NCBI GenBank assembly: GCA_015056575.1
Contig: SVGA01000002.1
Coordinates: 173,599 to 237,598 of the forward strand
Direction: 5' to 3'
Source: Butyrivibrio sp.
Lineage (GTDB): Bacteria; Bacillota; Clostridia; Lachnospirales; Lachnospiraceae
Length of the DNA stretch: 64,000 nucleotides
The position numbers and the translations under genes were made by a program. Position 1 is the first letter of the stretch, and each line of letters opens with the position of its first letter. Shown here piece by piece: positions 39,168 to 47,579 of this stretch. The notes under the pieces were generated by a model. The model saw nothing but the letters and a program-made list of their open reading frames with translations, was not told where the DNA came from and made no database searches.

Positions 39168-39639
39168 CTTCCATGTCCATCTCTTCGTTCATCTTACGCT
39201 CGGCATTTAACTTAAGCGGCAGAAGGAAAAACTCTAGGATTACGGCATAAAAGCCGGCCAGAAAACAGACAGCAAGGTTAGGTCCGATTGTTTCCGGATC
39301 GGATAGATGTCCCATAAGCAGTATTGCAGATGTTATGATGGCAAAAAGTGCTCCGTACACAGTCAGTTTCTGAGCAGCGCCCACAGCTTCAATAATGTTT
39401 TTGAGTTCAAGCAGTCTGTATTCTTTTATTCCGACAGAAAATGAATTCAAAAAATCTTTCCATTCTCCCATGATAATGAGTCCCGGAATTAGGATCAGTA
39501 AAATGAGAATCAGGGATGGCCAGTCAAGGAACCATGCTATAGCGGAAAAGCCAAAGTTTGTTCCCAGGGTACTAATGAAGAATACAATTAAAAAAAGTAA
39601 AAGCTCACCAAGTAAAACTATGCGTATATTTTTTTTCAT
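39160..39639 (-). CDS. Four-helix membrane protein coupled to a LuxR-type HTH
   Basis: A 159-residue membrane protein with hydrophobic segments near residues 8-30, 34-53, 91-110 and 122-142, and an acidic tail (KMNEEMDMEDE). No known domain is recognised. It is the first gene of a pair with the HTH gene at 38931-39167. It may sense a membrane or extracellular signal and control the HTH partner; this is inference from the coupling. Confidence 0.65.
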   Translation of the reverse strand: MKKNIRIVLLGELLLFLIVFFISTLGTNFGFSAIAWFLDWPSLILILLILIPGLIIMGEWKDFLNSFSVGIKEYRLLELKNIIEAVGAAQKLTVYGALFAIITSAILLMGHLSDPETIGPNLAVCFLAGFYAVILEFFLLPLKLNAERKMNEEMDMEDE

Positions 39640-39733
39640 CGACGTACTCCTTTTTCATTCGTGTTGTTGATTATAGGGGTTTCTATTATGACGTTATCAT
39701 ATACACGAAAGAAAAAATATAGTACCTTTTTGT

Positions 39734-41092
39734 TCAGTCGATTTCAGCTTCTTCTCTGGTAATATTCCTTGCCCATTTGTGGCTGTAGAAGTGCTTAAGT
39801 ACCCAGGGCCATTTCACAAACTCATCGGTACAGAGCAGGAAGAACACTACTTTTACCGGGAGCTTAAAGACAAAGGCTGCAAGGAGTCCCAGTGGCACAG
39901 CGTAGCACCACATGTCTATGGTGTCGCAGATAAAGCCAAATTTACTGTCGCCCCCTGCTCTGAAGATACCGGCGATAAGGCAGGTATTAACTGCAGTCCC
40001 CATAATATAGTATGTGCTGATGAGCAGCATAAACTTCAGATAATCAAGGGCCTGTGGTGTGAGGGAAGCGTGGGTAAGTGCAAAAGGCATTACAAGAGCA
40101 ACAACTATTCCGCCGAGAATTCCTGCAAGGATAGTCAGGCGAAAGAGCGTGTGTGCTGCCTTTATGCCTTCATCTCTTTGGCCGCTTCCAAGAATCTGAC
40201 CTACTATGATGCCTGTAGCTGAAGCCATTCCGAAGCAGAAGACAGTTCCGAGATTTCGAACGACGTTTGTAATGGAATAGGCTGCAACCATGTCATTTCC
40301 AAGATGGCCGATTATCACGGAGTACATGGAAAAAGCCAGTGACCAGGACAGGTCATTTCCTATAGCCGGCAGAGCCATGGAAAAGAAATCCTTCTCCAAA
40401 AGCCTGTGTCTTTCAAACATGGGCTTTAGTGACAGCTTCACTTCGGCACCGGATATAGAAACTACGATGCAGAATATTAGCTGTATCAGGCGGCTCAATG
40501 TAGTTGCAATGGCAACACCGATAACACCGAGCTTTGGTGCACCAAGAAGTCCGAAGATAAACACAGCGTTTAAGCAGACATTAACTATTAGTGCAGTAGT
40601 TTCAATAACTGTACTTGTTCCGACTCTGCCGATACACCTCAGGATAGCCATGTACACTGCACTTATGGCCCAGAACAACAGGCCCGGTGCGATGAAGCGA
40701 AGATACTTTGCTCCAAGTTCTATAAGTACCGGATCTGAAGTGTAGATATACATCAGCTTATTCGGAATCGTTATACACAAAAAGGCACCAAGAGCTGCTA
40801 CAGACAAAGAAAACTTAAGGCCGATTCCTTCGATTTTCTCAATGGTGATAAGGTCTCCTTTGCCGTAATACTGGGCTGCCAGCATCGCGATTCCCGTTCC
40901 GATGCCGTAGAGCAGCATGAACAAAATTCCCACAAGTGAGTTTGCAAGAGATACAGCACTTATGGCATCCTGGCCAACATAGTTAAGCATCAGTACATCC
41001 GCACTGTTAACGGATGCGTCGATTATATTCTGAAATATGATGGGCAGAGCAACTACCCATATTTGCCTGTAAAGAGATTCTTTGTTATTCAC
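39734..41092 (-). CDS. MATE-family efflux transporter
   Basis: A 452-residue transporter with 12 predicted membrane helices in two homologous halves. It starts LYRQIWVVALPIIFQNIIDA and has VSLANSLVGILFMLLYGIGTGIAMLAAQYYG as helix 2 region (trimmed here to AAQYYGKGD), both MATE hallmarks. Family members export cationic drugs using Na+ or H+. The start is GTG at 41092, overlapping the ABC-F stop by 8 bp. It is the last gene of the resistance operon. Confidence 0.92.
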   Translation of the reverse strand: MNNKESLYRQIWVVALPIIFQNIIDASVNSADVLMLNYVGQDAISAVSLANSLVGILFMLLYGIGTGIAMLAAQYYGKGDLITIEKIEGIGLKFSLSVAALGAFLCITIPNKLMYIYTSDPVLIELGAKYLRFIAPGLLFWAISAVYMAILRCIGRVGTSTVIETTALIVNVCLNAVFIFGLLGAPKLGVIGVAIATTLSRLIQLIFCIVVSISGAEVKLSLKPMFERHRLLEKDFFSMALPAIGNDLSWSLAFSMYSVIIGHLGNDMVAAYSITNVVRNLGTVFCFGMASATGIIVGQILGSGQRDEGIKAAHTLFRLTILAGILGGIVVALVMPFALTHASLTPQALDYLKFMLLISTYYIMGTAVNTCLIAGIFRAGGDSKFGFICDTIDMWCYAVPLGLLAAFVFKLPVKVVFFLLCTDEFVKWPWVLKHFYSHKWARNITREEAEID

Positions 41093-42545
41093 TTTTTATA
41101 ATCTTCCCGTCTCTGATCAAAAGCTTCTCAGTAGCAACATGTTCCACGAAGGTTTTATCGTGGGAAACGAAGATGAGAGTTCCTTCATACTCCATAAGGA
41201 GTTTTTCAAGAGCTTCTATTGATGGGATATCAAGATAATTGGTTGGCTCATCCAGTATCAGGAAGTTCACATCCGACACAAAGAGCATTGCAAAGGACAG
41301 CTTCATCCTCTCACCGCCGGAAAGTTGCGACGCCCTCTTTTGGATATCTCTCTCTGTCAAAAGAAGTCTTGCAAGAATGATACGTGCTATGCTTTCCTTC
41401 TGGATACTCACATCCCGGACATTTTCCAGGACCGTCTTATCCATATCGATCTGGCTCATGTTCTGCTTGGCGTAGCCGATCTTGGCACCGGGGACAACGT
41501 AGATGCCGTCTCTTTTGTCGATGAGCTCAATAAGCGTGGTCTTTCCAGCGCCGTTATCTCCGACAAGAGCTACCTTCGCTCCATTTTTTATTATAAAGTC
41601 GGCATCATCAAAAATCAGTTTTTCCCCGTATCCAAAGGATAAATGCTCACCTCTTATGACTATTGGATTTCTCGGAGGATTTGTGAGCCTGAAATCGGGT
41701 CTGGCGACCGGCTCCTCCTTGGGCTTTTCCTTGATCTCCATGTGCTCTATCCTCTTGAGCACGTTCTCGGCACTCTTTTCAAGACTGCGCGCCTTATCCT
41801 CGGGCTTTCTGTTTCCGCAAAAAGCAATTGCTTTAGCCTCGCTGGATGTCAGATTCTTTGGCTTTTTCACAACGCTTTTTGCCTTGGCCTTTTTCTGAAG
41901 ATAGACTCCCTGAAGCCTTTTCTTCTCAGCCTGATAATTCTCATACTCAGCGTACTGACTCTTTTTCAAAAGAGCTTTCTGCTCCAGGAAGTCATCATAG
42001 TTGCCGTCAAAGAAGTTCAGCTCTCCGAAGGATACCTCTACGATCCTGTCGCAGACTGCGTTTAAGAGTGCCCTGTCATGGCTTATAAGGACAAGCGTTT
42101 CGATTTCGCATAGTCTCTTTTTCAAAAGATCAACTCCTGAGCTGTCAAGGTTCGAAGTTGGCTCATCGAGAAAAGCTACGGCTCTTTGGCTGGAAAAGAG
42201 CTGAGAGAGCCTTATCCTTGTATTCTCACCGCCGCTGACATTTTCCTGCCAGAGCTGATCCGAGACACCGAGCTTACCGGCTTCGGAGTAGTCGGCATCA
42301 TCGAAGCTTAGACCATCTCCGAACTGCTCAAAATAAAAAGGTGTGCAGTACTGAGAAACTTTGCCTTTTGTAGGCACAATGCTTCCGGATAAAACCTTTA
42401 AAAGAGTGGTCTTACCTGCGCCGTTGATCCCAACCAGTCCGACCTTCTCACCTTCATAGAGGTAGAACCTCTCAAAGTTGAGAACAGTCTGCTCGCCGTA
42501 AGTTACTTCTATATTTTCTGCTTCAATCAGTAGTTTTTTGGACAT
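41085..42545 (-). CDS. ABC-F ATPase, likely antibiotic-resistance ribosome protection protein
   Basis: A 486-residue soluble protein with two ABC domains and no membrane part. Walker A: GINGAGKTTLL and GDNGAGKTTLI; signatures VSGGEN and LSGGER; Walker B: VAFLDEPTSNLD and FLILDEPTNYLD. The Lys-rich linker (about 190-290) is the ribosome-probing region. Size matches the short ABC-F proteins of the Lsa/Vga/Vml type rather than housekeeping Uup/EttA. It lies between an MFS and a MATE pump, behind an attenuator, which favours a resistance role; the drug class is not known. Confidence 0.9.
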   Translation of the reverse strand: MSKKLLIEAENIEVTYGEQTVLNFERFYLYEGEKVGLVGINGAGKTTLLKVLSGSIVPTKGKVSQYCTPFYFEQFGDGLSFDDADYSEAGKLGVSDQLWQENVSGGENTRIRLSQLFSSQRAVAFLDEPTSNLDSSGVDLLKKRLCEIETLVLISHDRALLNAVCDRIVEVSFGELNFFDGNYDDFLEQKALLKKSQYAEYENYQAEKKRLQGVYLQKKAKAKSVVKKPKNLTSSEAKAIAFCGNRKPEDKARSLEKSAENVLKRIEHMEIKEKPKEEPVARPDFRLTNPPRNPIVIRGEHLSFGYGEKLIFDDADFIIKNGAKVALVGDNGAGKTTLIELIDKRDGIYVVPGAKIGYAKQNMSQIDMDKTVLENVRDVSIQKESIARIILARLLLTERDIQKRASQLSGGERMKLSFAMLFVSDVNFLILDEPTNYLDIPSIEALEKLLMEYEGTLIFVSHDKTFVEHVATEKLLIRDGKIIKSE

Positions 42546-42566
42546 TAATGCCTCCTTTTTAAGGGA

Positions 42567-43841
42567 TTACATATTTCTGTTGTAGATCTTTTTCACGTGC
42601 GCTCTGTTTCCGCCGATGATCAGGATGGCTGCTGCGACGGTGCCAAGCTCAAACAAAAGGAGTACGGCGCGCTCATCAAGGGCCAGTGTCAGCATGCCTG
42701 CCAGAAGTTCGGCAAGAAGTGACCCTGAAGTTGAGAGCACCTGGAATGCGCCGTTGAACCTCCCTTTGTTCTCATCGGGAACATAGCTCTGGGTGGAAGA
42801 GATCCTTATGGTATAGCTGGTCACTCCGCCCACACCCACAAAGAAACTCAGTATCATAGCGATGTGCAGAGGCGCATAGAGATAGAGTCCTTCAAATATA
42901 CCGATCATGATGTAAACGCAGAGTGCGATATTAAATTTGTGTCTTGCATCAAGCTTTTTTCTGTAGTGGAAAGTACCGCCCAGAGCTCTTCCCACAAAGC
43001 TCATGCCAAAGATCAGCATGTACAGGTACTCGCCGTTTTCAAAATTCCCCTTAAAGTAGGGAAGGCAGATTACATTGGCCGCACCACCTGCCATAGAGCT
43101 GAACAGGAAATAGATGGCAATTGCCATAAGGCCTTTTTCGGAAAAGAGATATCTAAAGCCCTCTTTGATATCCATAAGGACGCGAGAGACTTTTGAAAGG
43201 TCTTCGCCTTCAATACTTTTCTTTTGCTTCTCGATGTATTTCTCCTCGGCTTTTATCTGAGTCTCTAAAGTTGCAGCTACCAAAAAGCAGAATGCGTTGA
43301 TCATGAGAAGTGGTCCCATTCCGAAGAGCTTGTAGAAAAAGGTTGCCACCGGGACCATGAACATCGCAAAGGTCTCAAGTACGCTGGCTATAGAGTAGGC
43401 CTTTGAGTAATTGCCCTCTGAGATCAGCAGCGGGTAGAAGCTGTCATATGCTACCATGTAGATGCTGCCGACCGATCCGACTGTTAAGCTAAACAGCGCA
43501 AACAGCGGGAAATTAAACCATCCATGGGATAGCAGAATTCCAAGCAGCAGATATAGACCGCCCATCATAAAGTCCAGGGTGTAGATCATCTTTTTTCTTG
43601 AGAACCTGTCCAGTATGGCGCCTGAAATTATAGGCACTATCAGCTGCGGAACCGTGTAGGTCATAAGGTAGATGGCATAGAGCATGGTGGAGCCTGTGTA
43701 ATCAAGGACCATAAGGCTTAGTGCAAATCCTGCCATACTATTCCCCAGCATTGATACTACGCTACCTATAGTTATTATTGTGAAGTCCCTGGTCCAAAGG
43801 GGCTTTCTTATTTCCAGATCATTTGTAACTGTCTTTTCCAT
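42567..43841 (-). CDS. MFS transporter, macrolide-efflux type (MFS_3)
   Basis: A 424-residue major facilitator with 12 helices. It has the TIGSVVSMLGNSMAGFALSL start, the loop 2-3 motif DRFSRKKMI and the long central loop of MFS_3 proteins related to Mef. AGGAGG lies 5 bases ahead of the ATG. It is the first gene of the MFS-ABC-F-MATE operon and starts 20 bp downstream of an intrinsic terminator, which makes conditional read-through the likely control. Confidence 0.88.
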   Translation of the reverse strand: MEKTVTNDLEIRKPLWTRDFTIITIGSVVSMLGNSMAGFALSLMVLDYTGSTMLYAIYLMTYTVPQLIVPIISGAILDRFSRKKMIYTLDFMMGGLYLLLGILLSHGWFNFPLFALFSLTVGSVGSIYMVAYDSFYPLLISEGNYSKAYSIASVLETFAMFMVPVATFFYKLFGMGPLLMINAFCFLVAATLETQIKAEEKYIEKQKKSIEGEDLSKVSRVLMDIKEGFRYLFSEKGLMAIAIYFLFSSMAGGAANVICLPYFKGNFENGEYLYMLIFGMSFVGRALGGTFHYRKKLDARHKFNIALCVYIMIGIFEGLYLYAPLHIAMILSFFVGVGGVTSYTIRISSTQSYVPDENKGRFNGAFQVLSTSGSLLAELLAGMLTLALDERAVLLLFELGTVAAAILIIGGNRAHVKKIYNRNM

Positions 43842-43860
43842 GATGTCCTCCTAAATAAGT

Positions 43861-43905
43861 CAAAATATAAAATAAAAAGATCCGTCTGCTCTGCGCAAAC
43901 GGACC
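43861..43905 (-). terminator. Intrinsic terminator (attenuator) directly ahead of the MFS gene
   Basis: On the minus strand GGTCCGTTTGC pairs with GCAGACGGATC (11 bp, two G-T pairs, 5-nt loop; 43879-43905) and is followed by a long T-rich run. It precedes the ribosome binding site of the MFS gene by about 10 bp, on the same strand, downstream of a leader ORF. Confidence 0.88.
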
Positions 43906-44071
43906 TTGTCTATCTCAAAATCTTATAATCCCGATATCTGTGGTATTAGAACAATGGCACAAAAAAAGCACCTATCCGGAATCAGAAAGATATGCTATAG
44001 AATGATACGATTCGCGCAACGCAAATAATACCCTTGCGGGTTAATTACTGCTATTACTTACTGAATCAATA

Positions 44072-44086
44072 TCACCTAATCAACAT
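44072..44086 (-). CDS. Four-residue leader peptide MLIR of the resistance operon
   Basis: ATG at 44086 opens MLIR and stops at 44072 with TGA. A perfect GGAGG lies nine bases upstream (44096-44100), much better than chance for such a short frame. It sits about 170 nt ahead of the attenuator at 43879-43905, in the leader of an MFS-ABC-F-MATE operon. Short leader ORFs in this position commonly act as drug sensors by ribosome stalling. That it is translated is a prediction. Confidence 0.6.
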   Translation of the reverse strand: MLIR

Positions 44087-44129
44087 TCCTCTCTACCTCC
44101 AAATTGTGCTTGGAAACCAACCAATTACA

Positions 44130-44158
44130 GTTGTAACATTTTTATCTGTCTTCGTCAA
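44130..44158 (-). promoter_or_regulatory. Candidate promoter of the resistance operon leader
   Basis: On the minus strand TTGACG (44153-44158) and TACAAC (44130-44135) are 17 bp apart. It would start a transcript about 280 nt ahead of the MFS gene, covering the leader ORF and the attenuator. Confidence 0.55.
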
Positions 44159-44185
44159 CATAAATCAGAAACTTATTTGTGGATT

Positions 44186-45316
44186 TTAAAGATTTCTGAT
44201 AATTGTGTATGTAATGACCAGGGCGATCAAAAAGACTACATTCACTGCTGTGAAAATAAGAAGATATTTTCCGCTCTCTTCTTTATACTCCTTAGTGTAG
44301 GCCTTATAAGAGATAAGTGAAGCCATGGAAGCGATAAGAGTTCCAAGACCTCCGACGTTTACTCCGATAAGAAGAGACTTGTAATTAGAGGTAAAGCCTG
44401 AGAGCATGAGAGTTGCGGGAACATTGCTTATCACCTGGCTTAGGGCAACGGATATTGCAAACTCATGGCCAAAGAGGATCTCTTTAAGGAAGGAACTTAC
44501 GACCTCAATATTTCCCATGTTGCCCGTGAAAATAAAAAAGCCGATGAAAGTAAGAAGCAGCACATAATCTGCTCTTAGCAGGATCTTGTAATCCATTCCG
44601 CCAACAACTATCAGCACAATGACAGCAAATACATACCAGGGAAGAATTCTTACTACAGTTAAAAGAGCTATCGCAAACAGCACAGTGTAGATGATGATCT
44701 GGCGTGTACTTCCAAACCGGCTTGTGATGGAAGAACGGTCATTCTTGTTAAGGCTCTTTTCCCTGCCCGGAATCATAAAGAGGCTAAGAACCAGGAGAAT
44801 TGCCGAGACAAGGCTAAAGGGCAGCATGATCAGGATAAAGGTTCCAAGGCTCATGCCGGTTAGTCCATACAGATACAGGTTCTGAGGGTTACCGATGGGA
44901 GTGAGCATACTTCCCAGGTTTGCGGCAACGGTCTGCAGGACCACCGTTGGGATCATCATGTCTTTTCGGCCGCAGTTGTGAAGAATCATCAGGGCAAAGG
45001 GAACGAAGGTGATAAGCGCCACGTCGTTGGTGATCAGCATGCTTCCGAAAAAGCACATGAAGATCAGCATTGCCGAGAGCTGCCAGCTCTTTGTGACCTT
45101 GGATAAAAGAAAAGCCGCAATCCTGTCAAATACTGAATTCTCCTTAAAGCCCTGGATTATTACCATAAGTCCCCAGAGAATTCCCAGGGACCTGAAATCT
45201 ATATAGGAAAGGTACTCTTTTCCCGGATGAACGAAAAAGGCCGAAACAAAAGCCAGTATCCATGCGATACACAGAACAGTATCAATCTTTCGTATGTTTT
45301 TTATAACTCTTCCCAT
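44186..45316 (-). CDS. SLC13/ArsB/CitM-type anion transporter
   Basis: A 376-residue polytopic transporter with about ten helices. The ion-transporter-superfamily features include SMLITNDVALITFVPFALMI, LTPIGNPQNLYLYG and SQVISNVPATLML. Relatives carry arsenite, citrate or di-carboxylates; the substrate here cannot be assigned and no ars genes are adjacent. The frame opens at 45364, but the ATG at 45316 with GAGGA upstream is the more likely start. Monocistronic. Confidence 0.85.
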   Translation of the reverse strand: MGRVIKNIRKIDTVLCIAWILAFVSAFFVHPGKEYLSYIDFRSLGILWGLMVIIQGFKENSVFDRIAAFLLSKVTKSWQLSAMLIFMCFFGSMLITNDVALITFVPFALMILHNCGRKDMMIPTVVLQTVAANLGSMLTPIGNPQNLYLYGLTGMSLGTFILIMLPFSLVSAILLVLSLFMIPGREKSLNKNDRSSITSRFGSTRQIIIYTVLFAIALLTVVRILPWYVFAVIVLIVVGGMDYKILLRADYVLLLTFIGFFIFTGNMGNIEVVSSFLKEILFGHEFAISVALSQVISNVPATLMLSGFTSNYKSLLIGVNVGGLGTLIASMASLISYKAYTKEYKEESGKYLLIFTAVNVVFLIALVITYTIIRNL

Positions 45317-45422
45317 AAAAAATTCCTCACTAATAAATCTCAAAACTACGAAATAATACCACAAAATAAGCCTTTTTGCAAAGATTGCATTGTGCTATGT
45401 TAGTAGTAGGGAGATAAATGCC

Positions 45423-46553
45423 GTGAATATTGACATACAGAAGATCACCGAGGGGGAGGAGAGCGTTGTCATAAGGTACAAGGACCCCAACCCTACGGTC
45501 AACAGAATAATCGGGATCCTTAAGGGGAGCGATGGCAAACTCTGGGGAAGAACCGAATCGGGGAACGTTTCCATAGATCTTAAGGACATTTTGTACTTAG
45601 AGACGGTGGACGACAAGCTCTTTGCCTATACGACGGAGGTCGTTGCCAGGATTGAAGGGTCGCTGGTTTCTTTCCTGAATGTAGCTAAGGACGAGAGCTT
45701 TTTCAGGTGCAGCAAGTCCATGATCATCAATGTTGGTAAGGTGAAGGCACTAAAGAGCCTTTCCTCCAACAGGATAGATGCCACCATGGAAGGCGGCGAG
45801 CACATTATGATTTCCAGAAGATACGCCGTGGATTTCAGAAGACTTCTGAAAGGAGACAGAAAAATGAGTAAAGTAGTTGAGATAGAGAACCTTACAAAGA
45901 GTTACGGAAAAAGCCGCGGAGTAATAGATGTTTCCCTGAGCATAGAGGAGGGGGACATCTTCGGTTTCCTTGGCCCTAACGGAGCGGGCAAATCCACCAC
46001 CATCAGATCGATGCTGGGTTTTCTTAAGATAAACAGCGGGAGCATAAAGATCCTTGGCATGGACAGCGTTAAGGATCATGAGGACATTTTAAAGAATGTA
46101 GGCTACATGCCATCGGAGGCCTGGTTCTACGAATCCATGAAGGTCAAAGATGTGATCAGATACGCCGCTGATGTGAGAGGCCTTGACTGCAGCGCCGAGG
46201 CAGAGAAGCTTTGCGAGCGCCTCAAGGTCGATAAGGAGAAGAGAATAAAGCAGCTCTCCTACGGCAACAAGAAAAAAGTCAGCATTGTTTGCGCCATGCA
46301 GCACCGGCCAAGGCTCTTTATCTTCGATGAGCCCACAGGGGGCCTTGATCCGCTCATGCAGAGGACGTTTTTTAACCTGGTGGGTGAATATGTGAGCGGG
46401 GGCACCACATGTCTTTTGTCCACCCATGTACTGACCGAGGTCAACAAATACTGCAGGCATGCGGCTATCATGAGAGAGGGAAGGCTGACCATGCTGGAGC
46501 GGGTTGATATCGACGATGACACGTTTCTTAAGTTCTATGAAGATGAGCAGTGA
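45423..46553 (+). CDS. LytTR DNA-binding domain fused in frame to an ABC transporter ATPase
   Basis: A 376-residue protein. Residues about 40-140 are a LytTR domain (DLKDILYLETVDDKLFAYT; SFFRCSKSMIINVGKVKAL). Residues 148-376 are an ABC-2-type ATPase: Walker A GPNGAGKSTTIR, signature LSYGNKKKV, Walker B LFIFDEPTGGLD. No stop separates them. At the junction the DNA keeps an AAAGGAGA site and ATG at 45864 (MSKVVEIENL), so a free ATPase may also be made. The start is GTG at 45423 with AGGGAG nine bases upstream. The permease gene follows. Confidence 0.85.
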   Translation: MNIDIQKITEGEESVVIRYKDPNPTVNRIIGILKGSDGKLWGRTESGNVSIDLKDILYLETVDDKLFAYTTEVVARIEGSLVSFLNVAKDESFFRCSKSMIINVGKVKALKSLSSNRIDATMEGGEHIMISRRYAVDFRRLLKGDRKMSKVVEIENLTKSYGKSRGVIDVSLSIEEGDIFGFLGPNGAGKSTTIRSMLGFLKINSGSIKILGMDSVKDHEDILKNVGYMPSEAWFYESMKVKDVIRYAADVRGLDCSAEAEKLCERLKVDKEKRIKQLSYGNKKKVSIVCAMQHRPRLFIFDEPTGGLDPLMQRTFFNLVGEYVSGGTTCLLSTHVLTEVNKYCRHAAIMREGRLTMLERVDIDDDTFLKFYEDEQ

Positions 46554-46563
46554 GGTGACGAAG

Positions 46564-47355
46564 ATGAAACATATACTGATAAGAGAATTAAAACTAAATC
46601 TGAAGACCTTCCTGATCTGGAGCATCTCGGTGGGAGTTGTAGGACTTATCTGTGTCCTGCTCTATGAGAGTATGGAGGGCGACATGAAGGAGATGGCGGA
46701 TGCATTCTCGAATATGGGGGCATTTTCAGATGCCTTTGGCATGAGCACCTTGAGCATCGCCACACTTAAAGGCTTCTTTGCCACTGAGGTCGGTACGGTC
46801 CACGGCCTTGGGAGCGGCATGTTTGCGGCGATCATGGCGGCTGATATCATTTCAAAGGAAGAGGACAAGCACACCGGGGAATTTCTGTTCTCACTTCCGG
46901 TTTCAAGAGGAAAAGTGCTTACAGCAAAGGCCCTCTGCGTTGTGATAAACCTGATCCTTTTTACGGTTATCTGCGGACTGATGTATTGGTGCGGCGTTCT
47001 CTATCTTGGAGAGGAGTTCCCCCCGGAGGAGTTTCTCACCTTTATGTTTTTCCAGTTTGTGATGAATCTTGAGATAGCAGCAATCTGCTTCGGAATATCC
47101 GCCTTTTCCGGAAAGAGCAGGATGGGTATGGGCCTTGGGATTACGCTGATGTGTTACGTCTACGAACTTATGGGAAGAGTGGTGCCGGATCTTAAGGACT
47201 ACCTTTACATCGGCCCCTACTCCTACGCCAACGCCTCGGAGATCTTCACCGGAGCGGAGACTTCGATACCTGCCCTTTCAGTAGCAGCTGCCGTAACAGT
47301 GAGTTGCGTTGCACTCGCTTACTTCATATTCGGGAAAAGAGATCTCGCCAGCTGA
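46564..47355 (+). CDS. ABC-2-type transporter permease
   Basis: A 263-residue membrane protein with six helices: a first near residues 15-37, a conserved EDKHTGEFLFSLPVSRGKVL loop, then four more to the C-terminal YFIFGKRDLAS. It pairs with the ATPase made from the preceding gene (10-bp gap). The frame extends to 46504 inside that gene, but the ATG at 46564 has a GAGGTG site. Likely exports a peptide, lipid or drug; the substrate is unknown. Confidence 0.9.
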   Translation: MKHILIRELKLNLKTFLIWSISVGVVGLICVLLYESMEGDMKEMADAFSNMGAFSDAFGMSTLSIATLKGFFATEVGTVHGLGSGMFAAIMAADIISKEEDKHTGEFLFSLPVSRGKVLTAKALCVVINLILFTVICGLMYWCGVLYLGEEFPPEEFLTFMFFQFVMNLEIAAICFGISAFSGKSRMGMGLGITLMCYVYELMGRVVPDLKDYLYIGPYSYANASEIFTGAETSIPALSVAAAVTVSCVALAYFIFGKRDLAS

Positions 47356-47390
47356 AATAACATACTCGCCGATCTTAAGAAGAATATCGT

Positions 47391-47449
47391 AGATACACAG
47401 CTTACATCTGGTCTCTGATAAGGGATCGAAGGAGTTGTGTATCTTTTTT
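47391..47449 (+). terminator. Terminator after the ABC permease
   Basis: AGATACACA at 47391 pairs with TGTGTATCT (ending 47444) across a 30-plus-nt loop with further internal pairing, followed by TTTTTT. Confidence 0.7.
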
Positions 47450-47579
47450 CTTTCTCTATCTTTCCCATATTTCAATAATAACAAAAAACGGTCAAAAAGT
47501 ACCAAAAAACAGCGTTCTTTTCTAACAGGCAAAAATATAGAATTAGACTACAGCATAGAGAAAACAGGAAGAATGTGTT

